Source of the DNA: Odiellus spinosus
Lineage: Eukaryota > Arthropoda > Arachnida > Opiliones > Phalangiidae
DNA length: 64,000 nt
Assembly (NCBI GenBank): GCA_963920705.1
Contig: OY987233.1
Coordinates: 2,035,501 to 2,099,500 of the forward strand
Direction of reading: 5' to 3'
The translations under genes were made by a program, and so were the position numbers. The notes beneath the pieces are model-generated. The model searched no databases and was not told the origin of the DNA. It saw only the letters and a program-made list of their open reading frames with translations. Below, in pieces: positions 1-9,327 of the stretch (positions are counted from its first letter, which is position 1; each line of letters opens with the position of its first letter).

Positions 1-2
1 CG

Positions 3-201
3 ACTGGCTATAAAATTCTTGGTGACGTGGCCGAAGGCCAAAATGTAAAAACCGCCGCTAAACGTCGGTTTGTCGAGACTATGGATGAAATTGTCAACCC
101 CCAGGAAGGTTCGGGTGTTATAAAGAGACCCAAATTGAAACACCTGTCAGTCGTGAACAGGAAGCCGAGGAAGATACCGCGCGATATTTTCTCGTCCTGA
201 T
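3..201 (+). CDS. C-terminal part of a basic Polinton protein, function unknown
   Basis: An open frame enters from the left edge and stops just before the capsid gene. The visible 65 residues are rich in Lys and Arg, including a KRPKLKH stretch and a KPRKIPR tail, like the nucleic-acid-binding tails of small Polinton core or minor capsid proteins. Only the end is visible and I do not recognise a family. It lies in the same direction as the capsid and protease genes, as part of one late-gene block. Confidence 0.5.
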
Positions 202-207
202 AAAATA

Positions 208-1540
208 ATGTTTTCCCTCGAAGCTCTTAAGAGCGAACTCGACATTTTCGCACCAACACCCACCCAGACCAGCATCGAACATTCACAGTGTACTTGGTAC
301 AAACCTTTATCTGCTCTAAACGATAGCTCAACTGTTGAATACCAAATTCCAGGCAATGGCGACTACTATATTGATTTGGCGCACACTATGCATTATACTC
401 GTCTCAGTGTTACCAAAGACGATGGTGGTATATTGCCGGACGACGCTGTAATAGGTCTCGTAAACAACGCCGCTCACGCGTTGTGGCGTACTTGCGAAAT
501 ATATTTCGGATCAACTCTAGTGACACCCGCTGCAAACAATTACTCTTATCGTGCCTACATTGAATCGCTCTTAAATTACGGGGCGGACGCCAAAACCTCA
601 CATCTGATTTCCGCCGGCTGGGTCAAAGACGAGGGTGGAAAGATGGATGACCTGACCAACAACGCGGGATTTCTCATTAGAAAAAAAGCCGTTGAAAAAT
701 CTATTGACATTGAATTTTACTGCCCAGTGTTTTGCGACGTTTTTAACATTCCTGAATATCTGATGAACGGTGTTGATGTTAAACATTCCTGAATATCTGA
801 TGAACGGTGTTGATGTTAAAGTGTCTTTCGCAAGAAACAAGGATGCATTTGTTCTAATGCTCAAAGAAACCGCGAGTCTAAAAGACTGCAAAATTAATCA
901 CAAAGAAGACGGCTTGAACGTCCGTAAAGTCAAACTTAGCCCTAAAATACTGTTAGCGCACGAAGCGGCTCTAGCCCGGAGTGCGGCCCAGTATAATTTT
1001 ACCCGTACGGAGATTAAAACGAAAACCCTGGCGGCGCTCACCCAAAGTCAGAGTTTCGACAATATATACTTGGGCGCTTTACCTACGAGGGTCATAATTG
1101 GTTTGGTCTCCAACAAAGCGTTCAAAGGAAGTTACGCCGACAACCCATTCAACTTTAAGCACTACGACTTAAACCATTTGGCCTTGTACGTTGATGACGA
1201 CCAGGTTCCTTCGAAGGCCTTGTCCCCAAATTTTACTAAAAAGCTGTTTATGAGAGAGTATTATACGATCTTTTCGGGTTGCGGAATACATTACGGGGAC
1301 AACGGTAATGACATTTCACCGTTCGAGTACGCCAATGGATCTACATTTTACGCGTTCGATTTGACGCCAGACATTTCTGCAAATAACAGTAATCATTGGA
1401 ATCCGGTTAGACAAGGTCAGTTGCGTTTGGACTTGGGATTCGCCTCAGTCTTGCCTGACGCTGTTGTCTGCGTGGTCTATTCGGAGTTTCAGAGCCTGAT
1501 TCAGATTGATAAAAATAGGAACGTTATTGTCGATTATTAA
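208..1540 (+). pseudogene. Polinton major capsid protein homologue (fossil)
   Basis: The product resembles the double jelly-roll major capsid proteins of Polintons and adintoviruses, often annotated in animal genomes as F54H12.2-like. The N-terminus has the typical LEALKSELDIF start, then a YIDLAHTMHYTRLSV strand pattern and a conserved NNYSYRAYIESLLNYG segment. About 440 codons are covered, the usual size for this group. The stop codon overlaps the protease start, as in a tightly packed late operon. The coding region looks broken, with about one break. Family assignment rests on motif memory; a profile search would settle it. Confidence 0.75.
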
Positions 1541-2007
1541 TGGCCGGAACAACCACTACTGATTTGATTTACGCTTTATCAAAAACACCTTGTTTCTCGG
1601 GTGTTTACCCGTCAGATAGACTACCTTCTAAAATAACCAAATACCCTACAGCTCTGGTTATAAACTTTGACCGACAACATGACCGTGGATCGCATTGGGT
1701 GGCTGTATTTATCGACGGTTTTCGTAAAGGCTACTACTTTGACAGCTTTGGCTTACAACCATTTATACCAGCCATCCGTAAATTTCTAAACTCCAACTGC
1801 CGGAAATGGTCCTGGGGAAAAAGACAACTTCAGAGTCTCGAAAGCGACGTTTGCGGGCCGTACAGCGCCCTTTACCTCATTCATAGAAGCCATCGTAAAA
1901 GCACCAAAACATTCTTGAAAGGATTTTCTAAGAATCATCAGCTAAATGACACGAACATCGCCAGAAGATTCGTAAAGCATGTCCTACGACTGCGTACGCA
2001 TGTGTAA
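1540..2007 (+). CDS. Adenain-like cysteine protease of the Polinton
   Basis: 155 codons. The catalytic pattern of adenovirus-type proteases is visible: GSHWVAVFID carries the His, the acidic residue follows near KGYYFDSFG, and DVCGPYSALYLI carries the nucleophile Cys, preceded by a Gln in RQLQSLES. In Polintons and adenoviruses this enzyme matures capsid proteins during assembly. The ATG overlaps the last base of the capsid stop (TAATG), implying coupled expression from one transcript. The frame is open throughout and the length is close to the family norm (about 150-200 residues), so this gene itself looks whole. Confidence 0.88.
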   Translation: MAGTTTTDLIYALSKTPCFSGVYPSDRLPSKITKYPTALVINFDRQHDRGSHWVAVFIDGFRKGYYFDSFGLQPFIPAIRKFLNSNCRKWSWGKRQLQSLESDVCGPYSALYLIHRSHRKSTKTFLKGFSKNHQLNDTNIARRFVKHVLRLRTHV

Positions 2008-2473
2008 AAGAAGTTTGACATAGTATACAAATAAATTTCTTAACCTTTTAAAAGTGAATGTTTAACCATGTTTAAAATAATGTATGGTTTGTAAGAATTT
2101 TTCAATAAAATGTTTTGTTTTCTATAATTATTGGGTTTTTTCATTTAAACCTACGTCTACACCTACACTTATCTCTCTTACAAAAAAAAAAAAAAAAAAA
2201 AGAAGAAGCAGCTGAAATTCTATGAAAACAGGTGAGTTTAAATTATGACCATTTGGTACTTTTTCGTCGGGAAAATTATTTCAAAAGTGCACTTGTTTGT
2301 GGAAATATAACTCCCCATCAACGTAAAACAGAGTGTTTGCGAATGCCAAGACCGTTAAAAAGCGTAACTTTAAATTTCCAATACCCCCTCGATATAACGT
2401 GGGATCCCCTAACGGATTGATATATAATTGTCAATGCAGATATGGTGAAAACATTACCAAAGGTCGCTTTAGT
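2008..2473. other. Convergent spacer between protease and leftward genes
   Basis: No convincing gene. AATAAA-like words (ACAAATAAATTTC near 2028 and TTCAATAAAATG near 2102) follow the protease stop and could serve as polyadenylation signals. A poly-A run sits near 2180-2200. The spacer divides the rightward late genes from the leftward ATPase block. Confidence 0.4.
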
Positions 2474-3070
2474 CTAGATTATGTAAACGCATAGTTTTGG
2501 TAATTCTGCCTGAACGTGTTTTACGTGTATGAACGTCTCGTGATTATAATTAACGCTCCGCGGTTCGCGATTCGCGGTGATAGTCCACCCCCCGTCGCGC
2601 GCGCGGTTCGCGTAGTGACCTCGCGATTGACCCCGCGGTTTCGTACCATACGTTGGTCTGACAAATTCCCTAATGTTAGAACCCGGTATTACAGAGTTAT
2701 TCACAATTATTTCATCCGTTTCTGACCACCTAATCTTGTGGGGAATATCGTCGATCTGGTCAACGAGCTTCTGAACACTGGATATATATCTAAGAGGAAC
2801 GTTGTCCAGCCAAGCTAAATTCAAACCCTTACTAGGGACGTCCTCTATCAATATTTGTTTCGGTTGTTTAGCGATATTATGCAAGTTAGTATGCCTTTGT
2901 AGCGCCTGTTCGTACAAACGCCATTTCGAACTATCATCCAAATCCTTTCTATCCAAAATAGAGTGCATTTCGCCGTCTAACGCCGTTACGACTTGTTTTT
3001 GTTGGTGCGGAAAGGGGTCGTCTTTGAGAGCCGAGTTAGGGACGAGTAACATTTTTTGAGCGTACTGCAT
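2474..3070 (-). CDS. Conserved Polinton protein of unknown function
   Basis: 198 codons, first gene downstream of the two other leftward genes. The first half is predicted helical, with the pattern LDGEMHSILDRKDL followed by KWRLYEQALQRH. Small Polinton and adintovirus proteins beside the ATPase often carry a similar helical motif, of unknown role. The last 50 or so residues lie inside a 122-bp direct repeat (2509-2630) whose second copy is at 4573-4694, so the natural C-terminus is uncertain. No enzyme motif is visible. Confidence 0.55.
   Translation of the reverse strand: MQYAQKMLLVPNSALKDDPFPHQQKQVVTALDGEMHSILDRKDLDDSSKWRLYEQALQRHTNLHNIAKQPKQILIEDVPSKGLNLAWLDNVPLRYISSVQKLVDQIDDIPHKIRWSETDEIIVNNSVIPGSNIREFVRPTYGTKPRGQSRGHYANRARDGGWTITANREPRSVNYNHETFIHVKHVQAELPKLCVYII
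2509..2630 (+). repeat. Direct repeat within the Polinton, copy 1
   Basis: About 122 bp beginning CCTGAACGT and ending CTCGCGATTGA, nearly identical to 4573-4694 in the same orientation. It is much more GC-rich than its surroundings, with a CGCGCGCGCGG core and a CCGCGGTTCGCGATTCGCGG palindromic stretch. It overlaps the 3' end of a leftward gene. Confidence 0.9.
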
Positions 3071-3072
3071 GA

Positions 3073-3408
3073 TTAAGACTGGTTTCCGGCTATGGCGCCA
3101 ATCAGAGATGAAACGATGGGAAAGAGGAGTGAGAAAAAACCTCCTCCTTCTTGAACTAGGATGTCGCGTTTAACTTTCCAAGCTAATTTCTTGTTGGCAA
3201 TCTTTCTTAATTTTGTAGAATGTCTAGCCAATTTCTTTACTTGGGTCTTATTTAATGTTACGTTGCCGTACAAGGTGTTATGAACACACTCGGCTATAGC
3301 GTCGATTAACGATTTCTTGGCGTTTTTCAATAAAGCCCTACGTTGCGCGCGTCTCGAATTGGCCAGAACAGAGAGCAAATCTCTTTGCGACTTTACCGCG
3401 TAAGGCAT
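3073..3408 (-). CDS. Small Polinton protein with hydrophobic tail
   Basis: 111 codons. The N-terminal two thirds are very basic and helical (RRAQRRALLKNAKKSL and similar). The end is glycine-rich then hydrophobic (GGGFFSLLFPIVSSLIGAIAG), like an amphipathic or membrane-active segment. In related elements a short protein with this layout is a candidate minor capsid or membrane-disrupting protein comparable to adenovirus pVI; that role is inference. Two bases separate it from the next leftward gene, suggesting one transcript with the ATPase. Confidence 0.55.
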   Translation of the reverse strand: MPYAVKSQRDLLSVLANSRRAQRRALLKNAKKSLIDAIAECVHNTLYGNVTLNKTQVKKLARHSTKLRKIANKKLAWKVKRDILVQEGGGFFSLLFPIVSSLIGAIAGNQS

Positions 3409-3446
3409 TCTTCACCTTTGACGGTATTCACCACCCTATCCCCGTT

Positions 3447-4064
3447 TTATACCTTCGGGACGTACACGACGCACGAGTCCCCCGGAAAAATCAATGTTCT
3501 AACCCGTTGGTTTTCAGGACACTGTTGTTTCATGTCCAGTAAAAGGTATCCGAAGGCCGGACCCGTAGCGTCCCGATACGCGTCGAATACAAAACGCCAT
3601 TTATCCGGGAACATCTGACGAGCTATTGTTGCGAGTTGTTGTGTGTCACGGGGCGATTTCATTAAGATGAGATAGTGAGCATTCAGAGATATATCGCGTG
3701 AGTCCTTTGATTGGTGGAATAAGTTTTGACTAATGAAAATCACGCTTAGGTTCCTGTGATGGGTTCCTTTCGTAAATAGCGCTCCGATTTGTCCCTTATT
3801 CTCGGACATTAGGTCATCGATGATTAAAAGACACGGCTTGCTACCGTTGTATTCGGTCAGGTCGGGTAAGCCTGGCTTGAAAATCACTGTTTCTTTCAAA
3901 GTGTTGAAAAAGGGTTGCCACTCACCGTAATACCAGTGAATCTCGTTAAATGATGGCGAGAACATTACGGACTTGTGGTCGAGTAATTTTAAAACTAGCT
4001 GAGTCTTTCCTGATTGGGAGGGTCCCACCATGATGGCGTTGAACGGGTGATAAAATGGGATCAT
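3447..4064 (-). CDS. Packaging ATPase (FtsK/HerA type) of the Polinton
   Basis: 205 codons. Residues 14-21 form a Walker A motif (GPSQSGKT). A hydrophobic strand ending in two aspartates at residues 83-84 (CLLIIDD) is Walker B. A TxxGTHHRNLSVIFISQNLF segment supplies the sensor region with a conserved Gln-Asn. These features match the A32-like genome packaging ATPases of Polintons, adintoviruses and NCLDV. It would drive DNA into the capsid. It heads the leftward gene block and its frame is open along its whole length. Confidence 0.9.
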   Translation of the reverse strand: MIPFYHPFNAIMVGPSQSGKTQLVLKLLDHKSVMFSPSFNEIHWYYGEWQPFFNTLKETVIFKPGLPDLTEYNGSKPCLLIIDDLMSENKGQIGALFTKGTHHRNLSVIFISQNLFHQSKDSRDISLNAHYLILMKSPRDTQQLATIARQMFPDKWRFVFDAYRDATGPAFGYLLLDMKQQCPENQRVRTLIFPGDSCVVYVPKV

Positions 4065-4572
4065 GACGATCTTGGTTGAATGCTCGTCCTAAAATGGATC
4101 CGACGCTAAAAGTGTGGCGTATTTATACACTCGCTCACCCATCACCATGCACTCACTAATATATTATTGAACACGAAATAGCGTTTATTGTTTTTAAACT
4201 TTCATGTCAGCGAAATTATTTCAAAAGTGCATTTGTTTGGGTAAATATTACCCGCACAAACGTAAAACCCACGTTTCCCAAATACAAACACCGACCAAAT
4301 ATCGTACAATGGAGTTTTCAGTGATACATTGAAATAACCTTGATCTTATCTGAAACATTGAACTGGAACTAGTCGTTCAGATTACGCAGATTTAACACGA
4401 AAGAGCCATTTTGTATTCGATTATAGATGACGGTAGACGTTACGGTTAAAAACATGTCTCATTTAACAAAAAATGTTGATGTAAGTTTTTATATGTGATT
4501 TTGGATCTTGTGATTATTTCTAAATACGGGGTTTTCTAATATTTCGCGCCACGTATAAATATATCAGGCAGG
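4065..4572. other. Non-coding interval, possible divergent promoter region
   Basis: About 500 bp between the start of the leftward ATPase and the second direct repeat. No supported gene. A TATTTATACA word at about 4120-4130, just upstream of the ATPase in its sense, could be a TATA-like element; this is weak. Confidence 0.25.
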
Positions 4573-4694
4573 CCTGAACGTTTTTTACGTGTATGAACGT
4601 CTCGTGATTATAATTAACGCGCCGCGGTTCGCGATTCGCGGTGATAGTCCACCCCCCTTCGCGCGCGCGGTTCGCGTAGTGACCTCGCGATTGA
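4573..4694 (+). repeat. Direct repeat within the Polinton, copy 2
   Basis: Second copy of the 122-bp GC-rich repeat. It ends about 40 bp before the start of the small membrane protein gene at 4733, so it could contribute a promoter there. Its reverse strand encodes the same tail residues as the copy at 2509-2630. Confidence 0.9.
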
Positions 4695-4732
4695 CTTGCA
4701 AAAGAAGCGACACTTGACTCTAAACCACCAAG

Positions 4733-4924
4733 ATGGACATACCGCCCGAATCTACAGCTCTCTCGAGAATTTTGGATAAAAAACCTCAAAATCTTATCCT
4801 CCTATTAACCCTTTTGATAGTTATCGGTGTTCTTGAATTTATGAATTTTTGGGTTCAGCACTATGACATAAAGATCGACTTGAAACCAAACACCGTTCAA
4901 TCGTTAAACCATAGCCGCGTATAA
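4733..4924 (+). CDS. Small single-pass membrane protein
   Basis: 63 codons. Residues about 20-38 form a continuous hydrophobic segment (LILLLTLLIVIGVLEFM), flanked by a short polar N-terminus and a mixed C-terminus. One-span small proteins are common in Polinton-like elements, but I do not recognise this one. It reads away from the ATPase block, after the second copy of the GC-rich repeat. Confidence 0.45.
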   Translation: MDIPPESTALSRILDKKPQNLILLLTLLIVIGVLEFMNFWVQHYDIKIDLKPNTVQSLNHSRV

Positions 4925-4929
4925 TCACC

Positions 4930-6740
4930 TTTCACGTTTAATTGAACTTTTTTTTAGCAGAAGGAAGCGTACTAGTTTTTTGTACAAGTGCAAAGTGTAT
5001 TTTAAGGTTAAACTCCGAGGTGTAGCTATTTCTATACGCTTACCCAACCTGTTTACAGACGATATTTTAGACCACCGGCGAGGGAAAAAAGGTAGAGAGG
5101 ACATAGAAAACGGTGTTGAGGAACAGTACTGACGGCCTGCTATACGGAAAAGGTGAAATAACATTGAAAAGTTCCAAGCCATAAGGAAAAAGGATTTAAG
5201 AAAAGGACGGGACCCTGGGCGGTGAACCCTACGAGTAACCGCTATTTCGTTGAAACGTAGCTGGACCTCATGCCGAAAAAGAAGGGGAGATTACAAAAGA
5301 TTCGGGGTGCGGCTGATGCCGTGGCTATCCGGCAAAGGATGGAAATATTTTTCGAATTCGCGGTAAACAAATCAATCACTGCGGAATAAAACTCGGAACT
5401 CCCATGCCATTGTAAATCGTTGGAATGTAGCGCCAGGATTCTACGTACCCCAACTGAACGAGTCGCATCGATGTTATACTTGGAAAAAAAGTGAGCTAAT
5501 ATTTTAAGTTAACGGTATTTTTTTAAGATTTTGAGCTAATGGGTAGATGTTTATTCTATTAACCTTGTATTTGCTTAGTGTATGTTAGTTGCTATTTGAT
5601 ATTTAATTTGGTTAAGAAACTTGCGATTTCAAATACGTGTTGATCATTTCTCGTTTAGATGAAGACAACATTTCAGATATCGGCTACGGTCGGGAAAAGT
5701 TGGATTGTGTAAAAAATAATGAGTATAAATTGCGAAATAAAATGGATATAAATTGCTATAATGGAACTAAAATGTATAGCGTGTAAGATATTTGTCAATA
5801 AAAATGTTTTTGTGAGACGTAGGTGCTCTTTAAGAGTCGATAATTTGTTGGTATTCTCGCAACGACGCAATCTAAAAGAAGCCTTGAGTTGCAATATTAA
5901 ATAAAAATGTATAGTTTGCACCAATAAAAATGATTTTTGCGAGACTTTGTCTTTGAAACTGTGGTTTTTATTTATGTTGAAGCCTATCTTTGAAGCCTAT
6001 CTTTTTCTAGCCGCAGACCTACAGGAGCTGGTATAGCTGAAGCCGATTTTAAGCCTATCTTTTTCTAGGACACCTACAGGGCGAGACACAGTAGAAGCCG
6101 GAGGGTACCGGAATGTTACCCGTTGGGAGATTTTAGGGGGACCGGTAGGGGGCGAGAGTGCTCCCTACCGGCCCCCCTCCGTAGAGGGGATGGGGGTAGA
6201 AAGGGGGGTAAAAAAGTGCTGGCGATATACGGATTTGGGGGGGAGGGGGGTCTGCCTGCCAATGATGGATTTTAGGGGGGAGGAAGGGGGAGGGGTGACC
6301 TGCATGCCAATGGTGGATTCTCCGAATCCACCATTGGCATGCCTCATCTCTCACGAGCTTTCGAGGTCCGCGACAGAGAGCTAGCTCTACCGGCAGCGCC
6401 TATCCCCGCAGCCTGATATCCTCCCCCCGCACTTATCGTAGAAAACAGCCAACCGCTTCCTGTGCACGTGACATGAGGCGCGGCGTAAGACCTCCGTAAG
6501 CTTCATCCGCTAGAGTGGGCAATTTCAAATACCGTATCTCGACCGTTTAGAGTTTTTGAATTTTTTCCTCTCATCAGACACGCATTATAAATATAATTAC
6601 AATAAGTTTTCACTTGAAATACCAATAAACTGAATACCGCCAATTCGGCTAAATTTTAAAATTCCCTCGGTTGAATCTGCGACTTTGGTGTTGAATGCCG
6701 GATTGTCCACTCACGCTTCATTTACTTATTATTTACCACG
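4930..6740. other. Interval without a recognised gene
   Basis: A short basic rightward frame (about 4954-5128, starting RRKRTSFLYKCK) and another at 5270-5389 (starting MPKKKGRLQKIRG) may be Polinton tail proteins but match nothing I know. From 5500 the sequence is AT-rich and non-coding. A short direct duplication around AAGCCTATCTTTTTCTAG occurs at 5992 and 6051. From 6130 to 6310 the top strand is strikingly G-rich (runs of 4-7 G), which produces spurious open frames on both strands. Confidence 0.4.
6302..6342. repeat. Perfect 19-bp hairpin
   Basis: The arm GCATGCCAATGGTGGATTC at 6302-6320 is followed by a 3-base loop and its exact reverse complement at 6324-6342. A partial extra copy of the arm (TGCCAATGATGGATTTT) lies about 40 bp upstream near 6256. 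Confidence 0.9.
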
Positions 6741-6751
6741 CTGATGATAGA

Positions 6752-6989
6752 CAGGGACGGAAATAAGAAAATTTTCTTATTGGACAAATGTCCAGTAACC
6801 CCCCTTAAAAATTCAAAAGTTATCGGACATTTAACAAAATTACCGGACAATGCTACATTTCTTGTATTGAAAAGTACTTTTTTTTATCGGACATTTGTCC
6901 AGTGACCCCCTCTTAAAAATAAAAAGTTATCGGACAGTTGGAAAATTTATCGGACAATGACCAGTGACTTGTGCTTATTTCCGTCCCTG
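6752..6989. mobile_element. hAT-type MITE with 8-bp target duplication
   Basis: A 238-bp non-autonomous DNA element. The ends CAGGGACGGAAATAAG and CTTATTTCCGTCCCTG are exact 16-bp inverted repeats starting with CAGGG, typical of hAT. The 8-bp word ATGATAGA lies directly outside both ends (6744-6751 and 6990-6997), the hAT target-site length. The interior has two diverged copies of a GGACATTTGTCCAGT palindrome unit. No coding capacity. The perfect target duplication suggests a fairly young insertion. Confidence 0.93.
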
Positions 6990-7070
6990 ATGATAGAGTT
7001 GAAATTCAACTTTTTACGTAGAAAACGCCACGGTTCGAATCAAAGTACTTTAGTCGATGGTTAGTAGGCC

Positions 7071-7110
7071 CGTCGACTGAAGAAGGGACTCGGCTCGAAA
7101 CGTCTCGTAA
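7071..7110 (+). ncRNA. Hammerhead-like core, probable Penelope end relic
   Basis: A CUGAAGA box at 7077-7083 is followed by a possible short stem (GGG with CUC) and GAAAC at 7097-7101. A CG-type minimal stem III then closes on GUA (7107-7109). This order (CUGANGA, stem II, GAAA, tiny stem III, NUH) is that of the minimal type I hammerheads reported in Penelope-like retroelements. The helix II pairing is weak here. It lies about 480 bp left of the large Penelope palindrome and is probably a separate older relic. Confidence 0.4.
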
Positions 7111-7578
7111 ATATAGATTTTCTTCAAATGCCATGTCGATTGCTCTGAAAAAAATTTCAACGATTTATTATAATATAATCGACGTAGGTTGTTGAAGCCG
7201 AATCGGTTTCAATCTGGCTTGCAAAGCAAGCACGATTCGCGGTGGCGGCAACAGCGCTAATTTCAAGGGGTCCTCAAATTCTAATCGATCGGGCTGGATT
7301 GAACCGCCTAGGCCCAGTAGAGCTTTAAGACTTCTGGGCACTCGAAGTCTTATAGACAAAGTGAAGAAAATCATGGCGACGCCACACTGGAAACGATAAA
7401 TCAATTGGAGAAAATAACGTTTTCCGTTTCGCGAAAATCCCACAAGATGTTTTGAATCGATTTCAAGGCCTAGTAGGGACCGTGCCTTATGAGGTTCTGT
7501 GACGTGATCAATTGGTTAACTGGGAAAAAAATTGATTGTTGGATTAATGTCTAAACGTACCGTGTCTAGGTTTTTCAT
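7111..7578. other. Interval without a recognised gene
   Basis: Open frames on the minus strand here show no domain I recognise. The stretch separates an older Penelope-type end from the main palindrome. Confidence 0.3.
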
Positions 7579-7668
7579 TTAACTGACAGAACTTATAAAT
7601 TGATCACGGACGGATACTTCGTGGATGAGTTTTTTTAAAAAATGTTTAATACATAATAAAATTTTTTT

Positions 7669-7706
7669 CTTAGCGAGCTTTCGGACCGAAGCCTCTTATC
7701 AAGCGA
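7669..7706 (-). ncRNA. Degenerate hammerhead-like motif in left Penelope arm
   Basis: On the minus strand the segment reads UUGAUAA, a UUCG-capped stem, GAAAG, a minimal G-C stem III and CUA. This mirrors the motif at 10941-10976. The first box departs from the CUGANGA consensus, and one stem II pair is lost compared with the right arm, so self-cleavage is doubtful. Confidence 0.35.
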
Positions 7707-7806
7707 TACTGATTCTTACAATTAATACATCGTTTAACTTCACCTCGGTGGGCGGTACATAGATAACGTCGTGTTTTTTTATTATTCATTTATTTATATA
7801 CAAAGC

Positions 7807-9327
7807 TTACCCCAATTTTTTACACAGATAGTGCCCGGTTCTATGTTTAACTTTCCCCGTTTTTTTTATATACGCACTTTCTTTAAATATTCGTTTATAA
7901 TAATTATCTTCTGTACAAATTATTTTTAATTCGTTCCATTCTATTTCGTGTTTTGGGTTCTTATCTAAATGGAGAGCTAATGATTTAGTTATATCCTTTT
8001 GTTTAATGTAATTTTTATGTTCCGTTATTCTTTTCTTTAATAGTCTTTGTGTATGGCCAACATATTTTTGTTTACAGCTGCATGGTATTTCATATACGAC
8101 GCCTGATGTATCTAGCGGTTCAATTTTAGGTTTATTTTTTAGTAATAGTGAGCTTAGTGTATTTCGTTTATTTATGAGTTTAATGTCCAGATTTTTCAAC
8201 TGTCTGTTAGTTTTTTCTGAGATGCCTTTAATGTAAGGCAATGCTAAGTAATTTTCCTCTTTTTTATCCTCTTTTGTTAATTTACAATTTTCTACTATAT
8301 TCGCGTCAAAAATATCTTGGACCATTTTCACTGGGTAACCGCAGTTGATTAGCTGTTTTTCATATATGATTTTATCTGTTTGTGGTTGGTCTGATAATTT
8401 CTCGATTTTATTTTTTATACTTTTTACTAAGCCTATTTTTATTTTCTCACTATGTGAGGAGTTGTAATTTAAGTAGATTTTTGCGTGAGTGGGTTTTTGG
8501 TACATTGAAAGGTCAAATTCTCTATCACCTCTGGTTATTTTTATATCCAGAAATGGTATTGAATTTTCTATTTCAATTTCATTTGTAAATTGAATATCTA
8601 TATCTATTGAATTTGCTAATTTGTTCAGATGTTCGTTGGTTAACCTTTTATTTTTGACACAAATAATATCGTCCATAAACCTATTCCAAAGTTTTACTTT
8701 GTTTTTGAGATCTGGATGGTCCATTATTTGTGTTTCTATGTGTTCTAAATATAAATTAGCAATAAACCCCGAAATCGGATTCCCCATTGCTAGCCCTTGT
8801 ACCTGTTTATAATAGCTATCATTATATCGGAAGTACGTGTTCGTTGCGCATAATTCACATAATTTTATAATGGTGTTTATTGATAATGTTGTTCTAGTGT
8901 TCAAAGTTTTATCTCCTTTTAGTTTTTCTTTTAACACTTTTAGGGCTTTTGTAATTGGAACTTTTGTATACAAATTTATGACGTCAAGGCTAATTAGCTC
9001 ATCATTTTCATCTATCTTACATTTCCCTAAGTTTGCAACTAACTCATATGTGTTCTTTAAGGAGTACCCATTTTCGCCTATTAATGGTTTTATGATTTTA
9101 ACTAGTTCTTTAGCTGACGCGTATGTAGCGCTATTGATAGAAGACACGATTACTCTAAATGGTTTATCTTTTTTATGTAGTTTAATCAACCCGTACACAA
9201 AAGGTGTTTTTAATGTTGGTGTGTAGAATCTAAATCTTTTTTCTTTTTCAATTTCCCCGTTTTTTACCGCTTCATTTATTATTAGGCGTAATTTCCTATC
9301 AATTGTTTCCTCCGGGTTGGACTCCAA
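7807..9327 (-). CDS. Penelope-like reverse transcriptase with GIY-YIG endonuclease, left arm
   Basis: 506 codons. The reverse transcriptase shows FVYGLIKLHKKDKPFRVIVS near the N-terminus, the ISLDV motif A aspartate, GLAMGNPISGFIANLYLEH (motif B) and FMDD (motif C). The C-terminus has a GIY-YIG nuclease (VVYEIPCSCKQKYVGHT, then RLLKKRITEH, then a Glu in FKESAYI) that nicks target DNA. Full Penelope proteins are about 700-850 residues; this one lacks the N-terminal region because the copy is truncated at the palindrome centre. One extra base in a T run near 7860 shifts the last 20 or so codons relative to the right arm. The start codon is an accident of the junction. Confidence 0.93.
   Translation of the reverse strand: MESNPEETIDRKLRLIINEAVKNGEIEKEKRFRFYTPTLKTPFVYGLIKLHKKDKPFRVIVSSINSATYASAKELVKIIKPLIGENGYSLKNTYELVANLGKCKIDENDELISLDVINLYTKVPITKALKVLKEKLKGDKTLNTRTTLSINTIIKLCELCATNTYFRYNDSYYKQVQGLAMGNPISGFIANLYLEHIETQIMDHPDLKNKVKLWNRFMDDIICVKNKRLTNEHLNKLANSIDIDIQFTNEIEIENSIPFLDIKITRGDREFDLSMYQKPTHAKIYLNYNSSHSEKIKIGLVKSIKNKIEKLSDQPQTDKIIYEKQLINCGYPVKMVQDIFDANIVENCKLTKEDKKEENYLALPYIKGISEKTNRQLKNLDIKLINKRNTLSSLLLKNKPKIEPLDTSGVVYEIPCSCKQKYVGHTQRLLKKRITEHKNYIKQKDITKSLALHLDKNPKHEIEWNELKIICTEDNYYKRIFKESAYIKKTGKVKHRTGHYLCKKLG

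Larger units (their letters stand above)
1..5190. mobile_element. Polinton/Maverick-like element, partial fossil
   Basis: A block with Polinton-type gene content: a capsid gene and adenain-like protease read rightward, while a packaging ATPase and two small genes read leftward and converge on them. This mix of jelly-roll capsid, cysteine protease and FtsK/HerA-type ATPase is diagnostic of Polinton/Maverick or adintovirus-like elements. The protein-primed polymerase and retroviral-type integrase expected of a whole element are not in the window, so it either continues to the left or is incomplete. The right limit is uncertain; recognisable coding ends near 4924. It is a fossil with at least one broken gene, but several reading frames remain open, which suggests moderate age. 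Confidence 0.85.

Noticed and set aside
6133-6384. Three open frames of 60-73 codons on both strands
   Set aside because: They come from a G-rich low-complexity stretch, proline- and histidine-rich with no domain.
8382-9226. Plus-strand open frames opposite the left Penelope gene
   Set aside because: They are shadows of a strong reverse transcriptase frame; mirrored copies occur opposite the right arm.
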